Below, piece by piece: positions 29,757 through 37,604 of a stretch of 64,000 nt of DNA. This DNA comes from Streptomyces xanthophaeus (lineage in GTDB: Bacteria > Actinomycetota > Actinomycetes > Streptomycetales > Streptomycetaceae). How positions within the stretch are numbered: the first letter of the stretch is position 1; each line of letters begins with the position of its first letter. The notes beneath the pieces were generated by a model. The model was not told the DNA's origin. It ran no database searches and was given only the letters and a program-made list of their open reading frames with translations. The position numbers and the translations under genes were made by a program. The stretch covers positions 3,472,001-3,536,000 of the forward strand of contig NZ_CP076543.1 in NCBI RefSeq assembly GCF_030440515.1, in the 5' to 3' direction.

Positions 29757-30902
29757 GGCGGGGTCGGGAGGGTGGGGCGGGGGCTCCGGTGGGCGGGAGC
29801 CACTCGATCGGAATCAGGGATGCGTATGGGGGTTTCCCGTCAGTCCCATCGTCCCTCCGTGTCGGGCCGGTCCCTCAAGGGCGCTCCTTCGTCGCGTCAC
29901 TGCGTGATGGCCTGCGGCCACCCTTGACCGACCGTCCCGCCCCGGAGAAACGAAAGACTGCCGGGAAGCCCCCAAAGGAACGGGCCGGGGGATCAAGGAT
30001 GAGGACGGGGCGGCCAGAGAAGCGCGACCCGGTCGGGCGCAAAGAGCCACGTCCAAGAGGCGGGGCCCATGACAGACCAGGGCCCGTGTCGGGGGGGAGC
30101 GCGTCCAATCGCTACGCGCTCCTCATCTCTCAGCGCCTCGATCCCGTCTTGGGCTGCACATAGGCCGCCCAAGACCCGTAGGCGCTGCGCATGGGGGGCG
30201 TCTGCCGGCTGACTGCGGTGAGGAGGGGTGGGACTGCGGCTATGTCGTCGTGGATGCGGGTCAGTGCAGGTGGGCAGCCAGAAAGGCCGACAGTTCGCCC
30301 CAATTGCCCCCATCTGTTCGTGAGCTCGGGGGGTGATGCTCGCGTTGACCCGCATCCACGACGGAATAGCCGAGGTGTGGGCCCCTACCGGCCGTCGGAC
30401 GCGGTCAGGGAGAAGCAGGTGGCGATCTGGGGCGGCCTATGTCCAGCCCAAGACGGTCGTCGGACGCACAGCGAGCGCGGGACCGAGGCCGTGGGCGGCC
30501 TATGCCCAGCCCCAGACGGTCTGGCGACGCTGAGACGTCAGGAGCGCGTAGCGATTGGACGCGCCTCCCCCGACGCGGGCCCTGGTCTGTGATGGGCCCC
30601 GCCTCTCGGTCGTGCCGGCCGGGATCTCCCTGGGCATCTCTGGCCGCCCGTCCCTGTCTTGATCCCCCGGCCCGTTCCTTTGGGGGCTTCCCGGCAGTCT
30701 TTCGTTTCTCCGGGGCGGGACGGTCGGTCAAGGGTGGAGCGCAGCGACATCGCGAAGCGACGCGACCGAAGGGAGCGCCCTTGAGGGAGCGGCCCGACAC
30801 GGAGGGACGATGGGACTGACGGGAAACCCCCATACGCATCCCTGATTCCGATCGTGCAGATCCCGACTACCCACACCCCCGCCCCACCCTCCCGACCCCG
30901 CC
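29757..30902. repeat. ~1.15-kb non-coding imperfect palindrome
   Basis: The outermost arms are 27 bp and perfectly inverted (29757-29783 against 30876-30902). The main arms run from 29805 to ~30190 and from ~30430 to 30854; they begin CGATCGGAATCAGGGATGCG and read the same on the other strand at the far end. Stretches of tens of bases are identical, with small indels between. Near the centre, GTCGTGGATGCGGGTCA (~30247) is inverted at ~30345-30361. The right arm also holds a 63-bp tandem duplication (starts 30431 and 30494). No ORF is convincing: frames on both strands carry the repeat. It fills the space between tetR and the MaoC-like gene. Origin unknown: two inverted copies of a small element, or an RNA-forming locus. 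Confidence 0.8.
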
Positions 30903-31028
30903 CGGCCAGCCGGCTCCCCCAGCCCGCCCGACCCCACCCCGCCCCACCCCACCCAGCGAAAAGGGCGGAGGCGCCTCCTCGGCACCCCCGCCCCGCCCTC
31001 CCTGCCCTGCCCGCTTCGCCTCGCCGGC

Positions 31029-31457
31029 TCAGGCCAGTTCGACCACCGCGCGGGACATGCCCAGGACCTTCTGGCCCGCGCTCATGGCCGTCAGGTCGAC
31101 CCGGACGCGGTTGTCGTCCAGCTTCGCGGCGACCTTCGCGGTGACCTCGATCAGCCCGCCCTGCTCGTCGTTGGGGACCACGACCGGCCTGGTGAAGCGC
31201 ACGCCGTACTCGACCACCGCGCCCGGGTCCCCGGTCCAGTCGGTGACCACGCGGATCGCCTCGGCCATGGTGAACATGCCGTGCGCGATCACGTCCGGCA
31301 GTCCGACCTCCTTGGCGAACTTCTCGTTCCAGTGGATCGGGTTGAAGTCGCCCGAGGCTCCCGCGTACTGGACGAGCGTGGCGCGCGTCACGGGAAAGGA
31401 CGCCGCCGGCAGCTCGGTGCCGACCTCGACGTCGGAGTACTGGATCTGCGCTGCCAT
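31029..31457 (-). CDS. MaoC-like hydratase/dehydratase, HadB-type subunit
   Basis: 142 aa. The hot-dog hydratase motif is clear: DFNPIHWNEKFAKEVGLPDVIAHG with the catalytic Asp and His, then FTMAEAIR. It pairs with the FAS1-dehydratase-like neighbour just upstream (1-bp gap). In mycobacteria the same rpmG-hadA-hadB order encodes the (3R)-hydroxyacyl-ACP dehydratase of the FAS-II system. Which acyl chains it acts on in Streptomyces is not clear. Confidence 0.85.
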   Translation of the reverse strand: MAAQIQYSDVEVGTELPAASFPVTRATLVQYAGASGDFNPIHWNEKFAKEVGLPDVIAHGMFTMAEAIRVVTDWTGDPGAVVEYGVRFTRPVVVPNDEQGGLIEVTAKVAAKLDDNRVRVDLTAMSAGQKVLGMSRAVVELA

Positions 31458-31458
31458 G

Positions 31459-31911
31459 TCAGGCCTCCTCGGGGGCGCGGGAGACGAGCTTCGTCCACGC
31501 CGTCACCACGTGCTCGCCGGTCTCGTCGTGGACCTCGCCGCGGATGTCGATGACGTCATTGCCCGCGAGCGACTTCACGGACTCGATGGTGGAGACGACC
31601 GACAGCCGGTCACCGGCACGCACCGGGCGGGAGTACGCGAACTTCTGGTCACCGTGCACGACGCGGCTGTAGTCCAGTCCCAGCTGCGGGTCTTCGACGA
31701 CCTGGCCGGCGGCCTTGAAAGTGATCGCAAACACGAAAGTCGGCGGAGCGATCACATCGGGGTAGCCGTACGACTTCGCGGCTTCGGGATCGCTGTAGAC
31801 GGGATTGGTGTCACCCACCGCAGCCGCGAATTCGCGGATCTTCTCCCGGCCGACCTCGTACGGATCGGTGGGCGGGTAGCTCCGCCCCACGAAGGACTGG
31901 TCGAGAGCCAT
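31459..31911 (-). CDS. MaoC/FAS1-dehydratase-like protein, HadA-type subunit
   Basis: 150 aa of the UPF0336 type. Hot-dog helix and strands (GREKIREFAAAVGDTNPVYSD, PPTFVFAITFKA, GDRLSVVSTIESVKS) are present, but the full Asp...His hydratase motif is not. As in mycobacterial HadA, this subunit would bind substrate while HadB supplies catalysis. It lies between rpmG and the HadB-like gene on the same strand. Confidence 0.83.
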   Translation of the reverse strand: MALDQSFVGRSYPPTDPYEVGREKIREFAAAVGDTNPVYSDPEAAKSYGYPDVIAPPTFVFAITFKAAGQVVEDPQLGLDYSRVVHGDQKFAYSRPVRAGDRLSVVSTIESVKSLAGNDVIDIRGEVHDETGEHVVTAWTKLVSRAPEEA

Positions 31912-32048
31912 GACTCACTACCTCCTGTTGAAGGGACATGAATGACGCAAGAACAAAGACGGGAACAGGCACGGAAACGACACAAGGCCGCCCCCCGATG
32001 AAGGGGACGACCTCATGACGGTGCCTGTTATTCGAGACTTCGCTAGGG

Positions 32049-32213
32049 TCAGCGGGTCTCGCGGTGCGCGGTGTGCGAGTTGCAGCGCGGGCAGTGCTTC
32101 TTCATCTCAAGACGGTCCGGGTTGTTACGCCGGTTCTTCTTGGTGATGTAGTTCCGCTCCTTGCACTCCACGCAGGCCAGCGTGATCTTCGGGCGGACGT
32201 CGGTGGCAGCCAC
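32049..32213 (-). CDS. rpmG: 50S ribosomal protein L33 (zinc-binding C+ form)
   Basis: 54 aa, GTG start with AAGGAG. Four cysteines in CVEC and CPRC form the zinc ribbon of the C+ form. Streptomyces commonly carry zinc-free paralogues under Zur control elsewhere, so this is the zinc-replete copy. It lies downstream of two tRNAs on the same strand. Confidence 0.95.
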
Positions 32214-32301
32214 GTGAGTGCTCCTTGACGGAAATTGGGACGGATGAACGCATACAAGAGTAGCCGACCGGGAGACCGACCCCGCAATCGGCTACTGTGT
32301 G

Positions 32302-32374
32302 TAGCGGCGACCGGACTTGAACCGGTGACACAGCGATTATGAGCCGCTTGCTCTACCGACTGAGCTACGCCGCT
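32302..32374 (-). tRNA. tRNA-Met (CAT)
   Basis: 73 nt: acceptor AGCGGCG/CGCCGCT fully paired, D-arm, anticodon loop CTCATAA (CAT), T-arm ACCGGTTCAAGTCCGGT. It is not an initiator: the acceptor is fully paired (A1-T72). tRNA-Ile2 with a modified CAT is not excluded by sequence alone. Confidence 0.88.
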
Positions 32375-32422
32375 TTGATGTGATCAGCTCCCCACCCGAG
32401 GGTGGGGAACCTCTCTCACCAG

Positions 32423-32495
32423 AGCCCCAATGCGGAATCGAACCGCAGACCTTCTCCTTACCATGGAGACGCTCTACCGACTGAGCTATTGGGGC
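32423..32495 (-). tRNA. tRNA-Thr (GGT)
   Basis: 73-nt cloverleaf: acceptor GCCCCAA/TTGGGGC, anticodon stem TCTCC/GGAGA with loop ATGGTAA (GGT), T-arm TGCGGTTCGATTCCGCA. It lies 48 bp upstream of tRNA-Met, and both precede rpmG. Confidence 0.94.
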
Positions 32496-32506
32496 GAGCG
32501 ATGAAG

Positions 32507-32536
32507 ACATTACACGGTTGCCTGCCGATCGCCCAA
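32507..32536 (-). promoter_or_regulatory. Candidate tRNA-Thr/tRNA-Met promoter
   Basis: Minus strand -35 TTGGGC (32531-32536), 18-bp spacer, -10 TAATGT (32507-32512), placing the start a few bases before tRNA-Thr. The remaining 32537-32838 stretch shows no gene or clear signal. Confidence 0.4.
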
Positions 32537-32838
32537 ATCCTTTGCGGGGACAGGGCTCCGAGGGGGTTCGCGCGGCACTCTCGATCAACCCACCGATCAC
32601 TTCCGCCCCACTTCTCGGGCGGATTGTGGGCGGGCTCACACTCCGGCGCCCGCCGATCGGAGCTCTGGCGCCCGTCGCGGCGCACGCGCGTGCGCTCCGG
32701 CGCGTGGCACCACACCGGTACGACTATTGCGCTCTTCCGCGAAGCAGGGTGCGCCGCGCCCTAGGCTCTGAGCACGCTGCGTGATCTTGGGCCGCGGGCC
32801 ACGGCTCCAGGAACCGCCCGAGCCACCGCAGGAGCGCG

Positions 32839-34107
32839 ATGTCCGACAGCCAGCCGCAGCAGCCGTTCCCCTCGCCCTTCGGTGGAAACGGCAACGCGGC
32901 CGCAGCCGAGGCCACCACCCTGCTGCTCGCGGGGGCGCGCCTCACCGACGGCCGGACCGTCGACGTCCGCCTCGGCGGCGGCCGGATCCAGGCCGTCGGC
33001 ACCACGGGGAGCCTCCCCTCCCCCGCTCCGGCCCGGGTGGACCTGACCGGTTACCTGCTGCTCCCCGCCCCCGCCGAGCCGCACGCCCACGGGGACACGG
33101 CGCTGACCGCCGACACCGAGGGGCCCGTCTCCTACGCTCCCGACGAGGTCCAGCGCCGCGCCACCGAGGCCGCCCTGCTCCAGCTCGGCCACGGCGCCAC
33201 CGCGGTCCGCTCCCACGTCCGCATCGGCGACGTGCACGGCCTCGGCCCCATGGAAGCCGTGCTCCAGGCCCGCCGCTCCCTGCGCGGGCTCGCCGACCTC
33301 ACCGCCGTGGCCGTGCCCCGGCTGCTGACCGGGGTCGCCGGCGCGGACGGGCTGGCCATGCTGCGGGACGCGGTCAAGATGGGCGCCTCCGTGATCGGCG
33401 GCTGCCCGGACCTGGACCCGGACCCGACGGGCTTCCTCGAAGCCGTCCTGGAACTCGCCGCCGAGCACGGCTGCCCCGTGGATCTGCACACGGACGGTGA
33501 CGACCCGGGCCGCCTCGCCCGGCTCGCGGCGATGGCCGGCGGGCTGCGCCCCGGAGTGACCATCGGCCCCTGCGGCGGCCTGTCCCGGCTCCCGATGGAC
33601 GCGGCCGCCCGCGCCGCCGACCAGCTGGCCGCGGCCGGCGTACGGGTCACCTGCCTGCCCCAGGGCGACTGCGCGGCCCTGGAACGCCGCGGCCTGCGCA
33701 CCGCCCCCGTGCGGCTGCTGCGGGCCGCCGGTGTGCGCGTCGCGGCCGGCAGCGGGGCGCTGCGGGACGCCGGGAACCCCGTCGGCCGCGGGGATCCCCT
33801 GGAGGCCGCGTACCTGCTCGCCTCCCAGGGAGGGCTCCGGGCGGCCGAGGCGTACGAGTCCGTCAGCGGATGCGCCCGCGAGGCCATGGGCCTGCCGGAG
33901 GTCCGGGTGGAGGCCGGCTTCCCGGCGGAGCTGCTCGCCGTACGCGGGGACCGGATCGCGGGCGTGCTGTCCCTCGCCTACAGCAGGATCGTGATCCACC
34001 GCGGGCGCGTGGTAGCCCGTACGAGTGCCGTACGGGAGTACTGCGACTCCGCCGTCGCGGTGGCTCTGGACCTGCCCCGGCAGGGCCGTACGGAGGCGGG
34101 ACCGTGA
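32839..34107 (+). CDS. Amidohydrolase-superfamily protein, cytosine-deaminase-like but lacking catalytic residues
   Basis: 422 aa; the fold follows cytosine deaminase: N-terminal beta domain (LLLAGARLTDGR), the first metal motif EPHAHGD, then a TIM barrel. The later motifs are altered. Where deaminases have HCDE there is DLHTDGDD, so the catalytic Glu is Gly. The third-metal/His strand reads TIGPCGGL instead of a His-containing SH motif. The GxDNVRDP loop reads GSGALRDAGNP, losing the metal Asp. The rest of the loop (RD..NP.G.GDPL) is kept, so it is a real homologue. It looks like a non-deaminating relative or pseudoenzyme. A small NAD(P)-binding protein gene lies just downstream. Confidence 0.75.
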   Translation: MSDSQPQQPFPSPFGGNGNAAAAEATTLLLAGARLTDGRTVDVRLGGGRIQAVGTTGSLPSPAPARVDLTGYLLLPAPAEPHAHGDTALTADTEGPVSYAPDEVQRRATEAALLQLGHGATAVRSHVRIGDVHGLGPMEAVLQARRSLRGLADLTAVAVPRLLTGVAGADGLAMLRDAVKMGASVIGGCPDLDPDPTGFLEAVLELAAEHGCPVDLHTDGDDPGRLARLAAMAGGLRPGVTIGPCGGLSRLPMDAAARAADQLAAAGVRVTCLPQGDCAALERRGLRTAPVRLLRAAGVRVAAGSGALRDAGNPVGRGDPLEAAYLLASQGGLRAAEAYESVSGCAREAMGLPEVRVEAGFPAELLAVRGDRIAGVLSLAYSRIVIHRGRVVARTSAVREYCDSAVAVALDLPRQGRTEAGP

Positions 34108-34160
34108 AGTTCGGCGGCCGCTCGCGGGCGTCGGGGCCCGGCTCGTCGTACGGTCGGGTC

Positions 34161-34817
34161 ATGCGCATCGTCATCGCGGGTGGACACGGTCAGATCGCGC
34201 TGCGGCTGGAGCGCCTGCTCGCCGCGCGCGGGTACGAGGTCGCGGGCATCGTCCGCGACCCGGCACAGGGCGACGACCTGAGGCAGGCGGGCGCCGAGCC
34301 GGTGCTCTGCGATCTGGAATCGGCCTCGGTGGAGCATGTGGCGGGGATCCTGCAGGGCGCGGACGTGGCGGTGTTCGCCGCCGGGGCGGGCCCCGGCAGC
34401 GGGATCGGGCGGAAGGACACCGTGGACCGGGGCGCGGCGGTGCTGTTCTCCGACGCGGCCGAACGGGCCCGCGTACGGCGCTTCCTGATGGTCTCTTCGA
34501 TGGGCGCGGACGCACATCACGGGGGCGATGAGGTCTTCGACGCTTACCTGCGGGCCAAGGGCGAGGCCGATGACCACGTACGGACCCGGCTGGGCCTGGA
34601 GTGGACCGTCCTGCGCCCTGGTTCGCTGATCGACGACGCCGGGACGGGCCTGGTCCGTCTGGAGGCGCAGACGGGCCGTGGGGCCGTCCCGCGCGACGAC
34701 GTGGCGGCGGTGCTGGCCGAGCTGATCGAGACCCCGGCGACGGCGGGCCTGACCCTGGAGCTGGTCTCCGGTTCGACGCCGGTGCAGGTGGCCGTGAAGG
34801 ACGTGGCGGGCAACTGA
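34161..34817 (+). CDS. NAD(P)-binding atypical SDR protein (NmrA-like)
   Basis: 218 aa from ATG 34161. Rossmann start MRIVIAGGHGQIALRL with GGHGQI as the dinucleotide loop, then DVAVFAAGAGPGSG, MVSSMG and Y-L-x-x-K (AYLRAKGEAD), the features of the YwnB/YhfK-type atypical SDR group. Such proteins may act as redox sensors or isomerases; the substrate is unknown. It lies 53 bp after the amidohydrolase gene. Confidence 0.85.
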   Translation: MRIVIAGGHGQIALRLERLLAARGYEVAGIVRDPAQGDDLRQAGAEPVLCDLESASVEHVAGILQGADVAVFAAGAGPGSGIGRKDTVDRGAAVLFSDAAERARVRRFLMVSSMGADAHHGGDEVFDAYLRAKGEADDHVRTRLGLEWTVLRPGSLIDDAGTGLVRLEAQTGRGAVPRDDVAAVLAELIETPATAGLTLELVSGSTPVQVAVKDVAGN

Positions 34818-34835
34818 GGGCGGCGCCGCGGCCGT

Positions 34836-35276
34836 TCAGAACCCGGCGCTGACCTTGTCGTCGGACCGGCCGACGGAGTCCTGCTGGTACCGGTCCTCGT
34901 ACGCCTGCCGGATCCGCTCGATGCGCGTGCTGCGCTCGTCGGCCTCCTTCTCCGGGTAGAGCAGGACCACCTCGTACGAGGTCTCGCGGACGGTCTTGCC
35001 GTCCTGGCCGCGCCACTGGCCGTACCCGTCGTGGAGGGTCAGCCCCTCGGGGAAGGCGGGGGTGATCTCCAGGTCCAGGAACCGCATGAACTCGCGTTCC
35101 GCGACCGGGTCGCGGCCGTCGGCCCGCTGGGTGCCGAAGTACAGCCGGGTCTCCTGGTAGGGCTCCCCCACGTCCGTGTGGAGGGCCGCTCCCACCAGAG
35201 CGGGAATCCCTGCGCCGAGCAGGGCCATGAGCACCCCGCCGCCGACCTTCCCGCGCGTGTCAGATGTCCATTTCAC
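34836..35276 (-). CDS. DUF3574-like membrane-anchored or secreted protein
   Basis: 146 aa: one N-terminal hydrophobic segment (GGVLMALLGAGIPALVGAAL), then an exported domain with RLYFGTQRADG, FMRFLDLEITPAFPEGLTLHDGYGQW and VVLLYPEKEADERSTRIERI. These match the DUF3574 pattern, a small fold usually found in exported actinobacterial and proteobacterial proteins. Function unknown. It is convergent with the NAD(P)-binding gene (18-bp gap). Confidence 0.7.
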   Translation of the reverse strand: MKWTSDTRGKVGGGVLMALLGAGIPALVGAALHTDVGEPYQETRLYFGTQRADGRDPVAEREFMRFLDLEITPAFPEGLTLHDGYGQWRGQDGKTVRETSYEVVLLYPEKEADERSTRIERIRQAYEDRYQQDSVGRSDDKVSAGF

Positions 35277-35341
35277 CCCTGGTGAACGAACAGGGGCCGC
35301 CGACGTTGCGGCTGTGGTCGGCGCGGTGTCGGGTGACGGCG

Positions 35342-35382
35342 GGAAGCCCGCCCGTCCGCGGTGGCGGGCGGGGCGGGCTTCC
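35342..35382 (-). terminator. Terminator after the glycine-rich protein gene
   Basis: GGAAGCCCGCCCGTCCGC (35342-35359) pairs with GCGGGCGGGGCGGGCTTCC (35364-35382) around a short loop, 28 bp past the stop of the glycine-rich gene. Confidence 0.65.
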
Positions 35383-35409
35383 GGTCGTTGCTGCCGTGCG
35401 GAGGTGCGG

Positions 35410-36366
35410 CTACCAGTAGATGACTACGTAGCCGTCGCCGCCGTCCTTGCCGCGGGAGCCGGAGTTGCCGATGGCCCGGTTGGTGCCGCCGCCGCGGCCG
35501 CCGTCGCCGCCGACGGCCGTGCCGTCCGGGAGCTGGACGATGCCGTCCGCGGTGCCGCCGCCGGTGCCGTCGGCGTTGCCCGGGTCACCGTTGCGGTTGA
35601 CGCCGCCCGAGGAGCACGTTCCACTGCCGCCCAGGCCGGGGGTGCCGGGCTCGCCGGGACCGCGGTCCGCGGCGCCGCCGCCTCCGCCGCCGGTGCCACC
35701 GGTGGCGGTGAGGAGCACGGTGTTGGTCGACGCCACGGTCAGCGACGTGGTGGTGCCCGCGCTGCCGGCGGTGCCGTTGGCACCCGGTGCGCCGCCGAGG
35801 CCGTTGGCGCCGCCGGTGCCGACGTCCACTCCGTAGTCGGCCAGGGGGGTGACCGGGATGACGCACCAGGTGAAGCCGCCGCCACCGCCGCCACCGCCGT
35901 GGCCACCGGTGTTGTTGCGCGCGGCTGCGGCACCGTCCGCGTCCGCGGTGCCCTCGGCCCCGGTGTTCGGGTTGTTCGGGTTGTTCGGGTTACCGCCACC
36001 GCCACCGTTGTTGCGCGCGGAGCCGCCGCCACCGCCGCCGCCACCGCCGGCGCCCCATGCCTGGACGAACACCGACGTGACGCCCGGCGGCGGGGTGAAG
36101 GTGTTGTCCGAGGTGAACTGACGCAGGCCGTGGATGACCAGGGGGGCGTGCTTCTTGTGCTTGTCGTGCTCCGACAGCCCGTGCTTCTTGCTGTCGACGG
36201 GCTTCATGTTCTGGTGGCCCGCCGGCTTGGGCCCGTCCGCGGATGCGGCGGGAGCCAACGCGATCAACTGGCCGGTGAGCGCCGCGGCAGCGGCGATGGA
36301 GGCGAGCAGAACCCGGGAACGCCCCCGGGGCCGTTGAATCGTCGCCGACTGATGGTTCAGGTTCAT
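35410..36366 (-). CDS. Secreted glycine-rich repeat protein
   Basis: 318 aa; ATG with AAGGAAG. Basic start, then hydrophobic signal segment (SRVLLASIAAAAALTGQLIAL) and AxA cleavage near ASADG. The mature region opens with FTPPPGVTSVFVQAWGAGG and continues with poly-Gly, Gly-Asn and Gly-Gly-x runs, ending GGDGYVVIYW. The last motif and the PPGVTSV entry resemble glycine-rich domains of phage tail or surface proteins that form trimeric or polyglycine-helix folds. No LPxTG or membrane anchor. Possible cell-surface adhesin or spore-coat protein; function unknown. Confidence 0.7.
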   Translation of the reverse strand: MNLNHQSATIQRPRGRSRVLLASIAAAAALTGQLIALAPAASADGPKPAGHQNMKPVDSKKHGLSEHDKHKKHAPLVIHGLRQFTSDNTFTPPPGVTSVFVQAWGAGGGGGGGGGSARNNGGGGGNPNNPNNPNTGAEGTADADGAAAARNNTGGHGGGGGGGGFTWCVIPVTPLADYGVDVGTGGANGLGGAPGANGTAGSAGTTTSLTVASTNTVLLTATGGTGGGGGGAADRGPGEPGTPGLGGSGTCSSGGVNRNGDPGNADGTGGGTADGIVQLPDGTAVGGDGGRGGGTNRAIGNSGSRGKDGGDGYVVIYW

Positions 36367-36590
36367 GGCTTCCTTACCCGCCGGCGCCGAGGGCTGCCGC
36401 GGGATGCGATGGGAGGGGTGCGTGCGTCACGCGCCGCCCATCCGACCTGGCCACGGCCTCGCCGTGGCGCTGGCAGGGCCGGGGCTGTGGCCCAGTCAGG
36501 TGAGTAGTTCATCTGACCGGAGCAATTTCGAGGAGCGGTCCCGCCCCGTGTCCGGGCCGCGGTCGCAGGCGTGGTCGCCCGGTAACGAAA

Positions 36591-36631
36591 GAACCCCCGC
36601 TCACTGTGATTCCACAGATGAACGGGGGTTC
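36591..36631 (-). terminator. Rho-independent terminator after tRNA-Tyr
   Basis: GAACCCCCG (36591-36599) pairs with CGGGGGTTC (36623-36631). On the minus strand it is followed by TTTCGTTA. It lies 8 bp past the tRNA-Tyr 3' end. Confidence 0.75.
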
Positions 36632-36639
36632 CACTCGCG

Positions 36640-36721
<82 letters not shown>

Positions 36722-36921
36722 AAGATTTGCTGCCATTTTTTCCGCCTTGCGGCGGCGCTCCCTGGCAACGACGTAAACGATACCCGATGACCGGGGGTGC
36801 TTCACCACCGGATTGATCAGCGCTGCGGGTGGGCGCGGTGGCTAGGCTTTGCCGAGCGGGCCGGGCATGTCCGGCCGCGCCCTCCGGGGTGATCACAACC
36901 GACTTCAAGGAGCCACAGCAC

Positions 36922-37410
36922 ATGGCCGACTCCAGTTTCGACATCGTCTCGAAGGTCGAGCGGCAGGAGGTCGACAACGCCCTCAACCAGGCCGCCAAGG
37001 AGCTCTCGCAGCGTTACGACTTCAAGGGCACCGGCGCCACCATCGCCTGGTCCGGCGAGAAGATCCTGATGGAGGCGAACTCCGAGGAGCGCGTGAAGGC
37101 CGTCCTCGACGTCTTCGAGACCAAGCTGGTCAAGCGCGGGATCTCGCTGAAGGCGCTGGACGCCGGGGAGCCGCAGCTGTCCGGCAAGGAGTACAAGATC
37201 TTCGCCACGATCGAGGAGGGCATCTCCCAGGAGAACGCCAAGAAGGTCGCGAAGATCATCCGGGACGAGGGTCCCAAGGGCGTCAAGGCCCAGGTCCAGG
37301 GCGAGGAGCTGCGCGTCAGCTCCAAGAGCCGTGACGACCTCCAGGAGGTCCAGGCGCTGCTCAAGGGCAAGGACCTGGACTTCGCGATCCAGTTCGTGAA
37401 CTACCGCTGA
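36922..37410 (+). CDS. YajQ-family nucleotide-binding protein
   Basis: 162 aa from ATG 36922, preceded by AAGGAG; the open frame upstream is not part of it. [20 protein letters not shown] and [11 protein letters not shown] at the N-terminus and the two RNP-like beta/alpha repeats ([13 protein letters not shown] region, [12 protein letters not shown] end) define YajQ/DUF520. In some bacteria these proteins bind cyclic di-GMP. Single-gene unit, divergent from tRNA-Tyr. Confidence 0.9.
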   Translation: MADSSFDIVSKVERQEVDNALNQAAKELSQRYDFKGTGATIAWSGEKILMEANSEERVKAVLDVFETKLVKRGISLKALDAGEPQLSGKEYKIFATIEEGISQENAKKVAKIIRDEGPKGVKAQVQGEELRVSSKSRDDLQEVQALLKGKDLDFAIQFVNYR

Positions 37411-37604
37411 CCCTGTTCCGCGACCTGCCCCACGCCGGCCCGGCGGTCTTCACCGACCGCCGGGCCGCGGCCGTCGCGAAGGGGGTGTGTGCGGGGCGTG
37501 TGCGGCGCACGCGCCACCGCGGACTCCTGTGGGCACTTGGGGCGCGATGAGTGCGCCCACCACGCTGGATGTCATCACATCACCACGTGGCAGGGGGTTC
37601 TCGC

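Noticed and set aside
30191..30839. Small ORFs inside the palindrome
   Set aside because: They arise on both strands from the same inverted sequence and have Arg/Pro-rich products without start signals.
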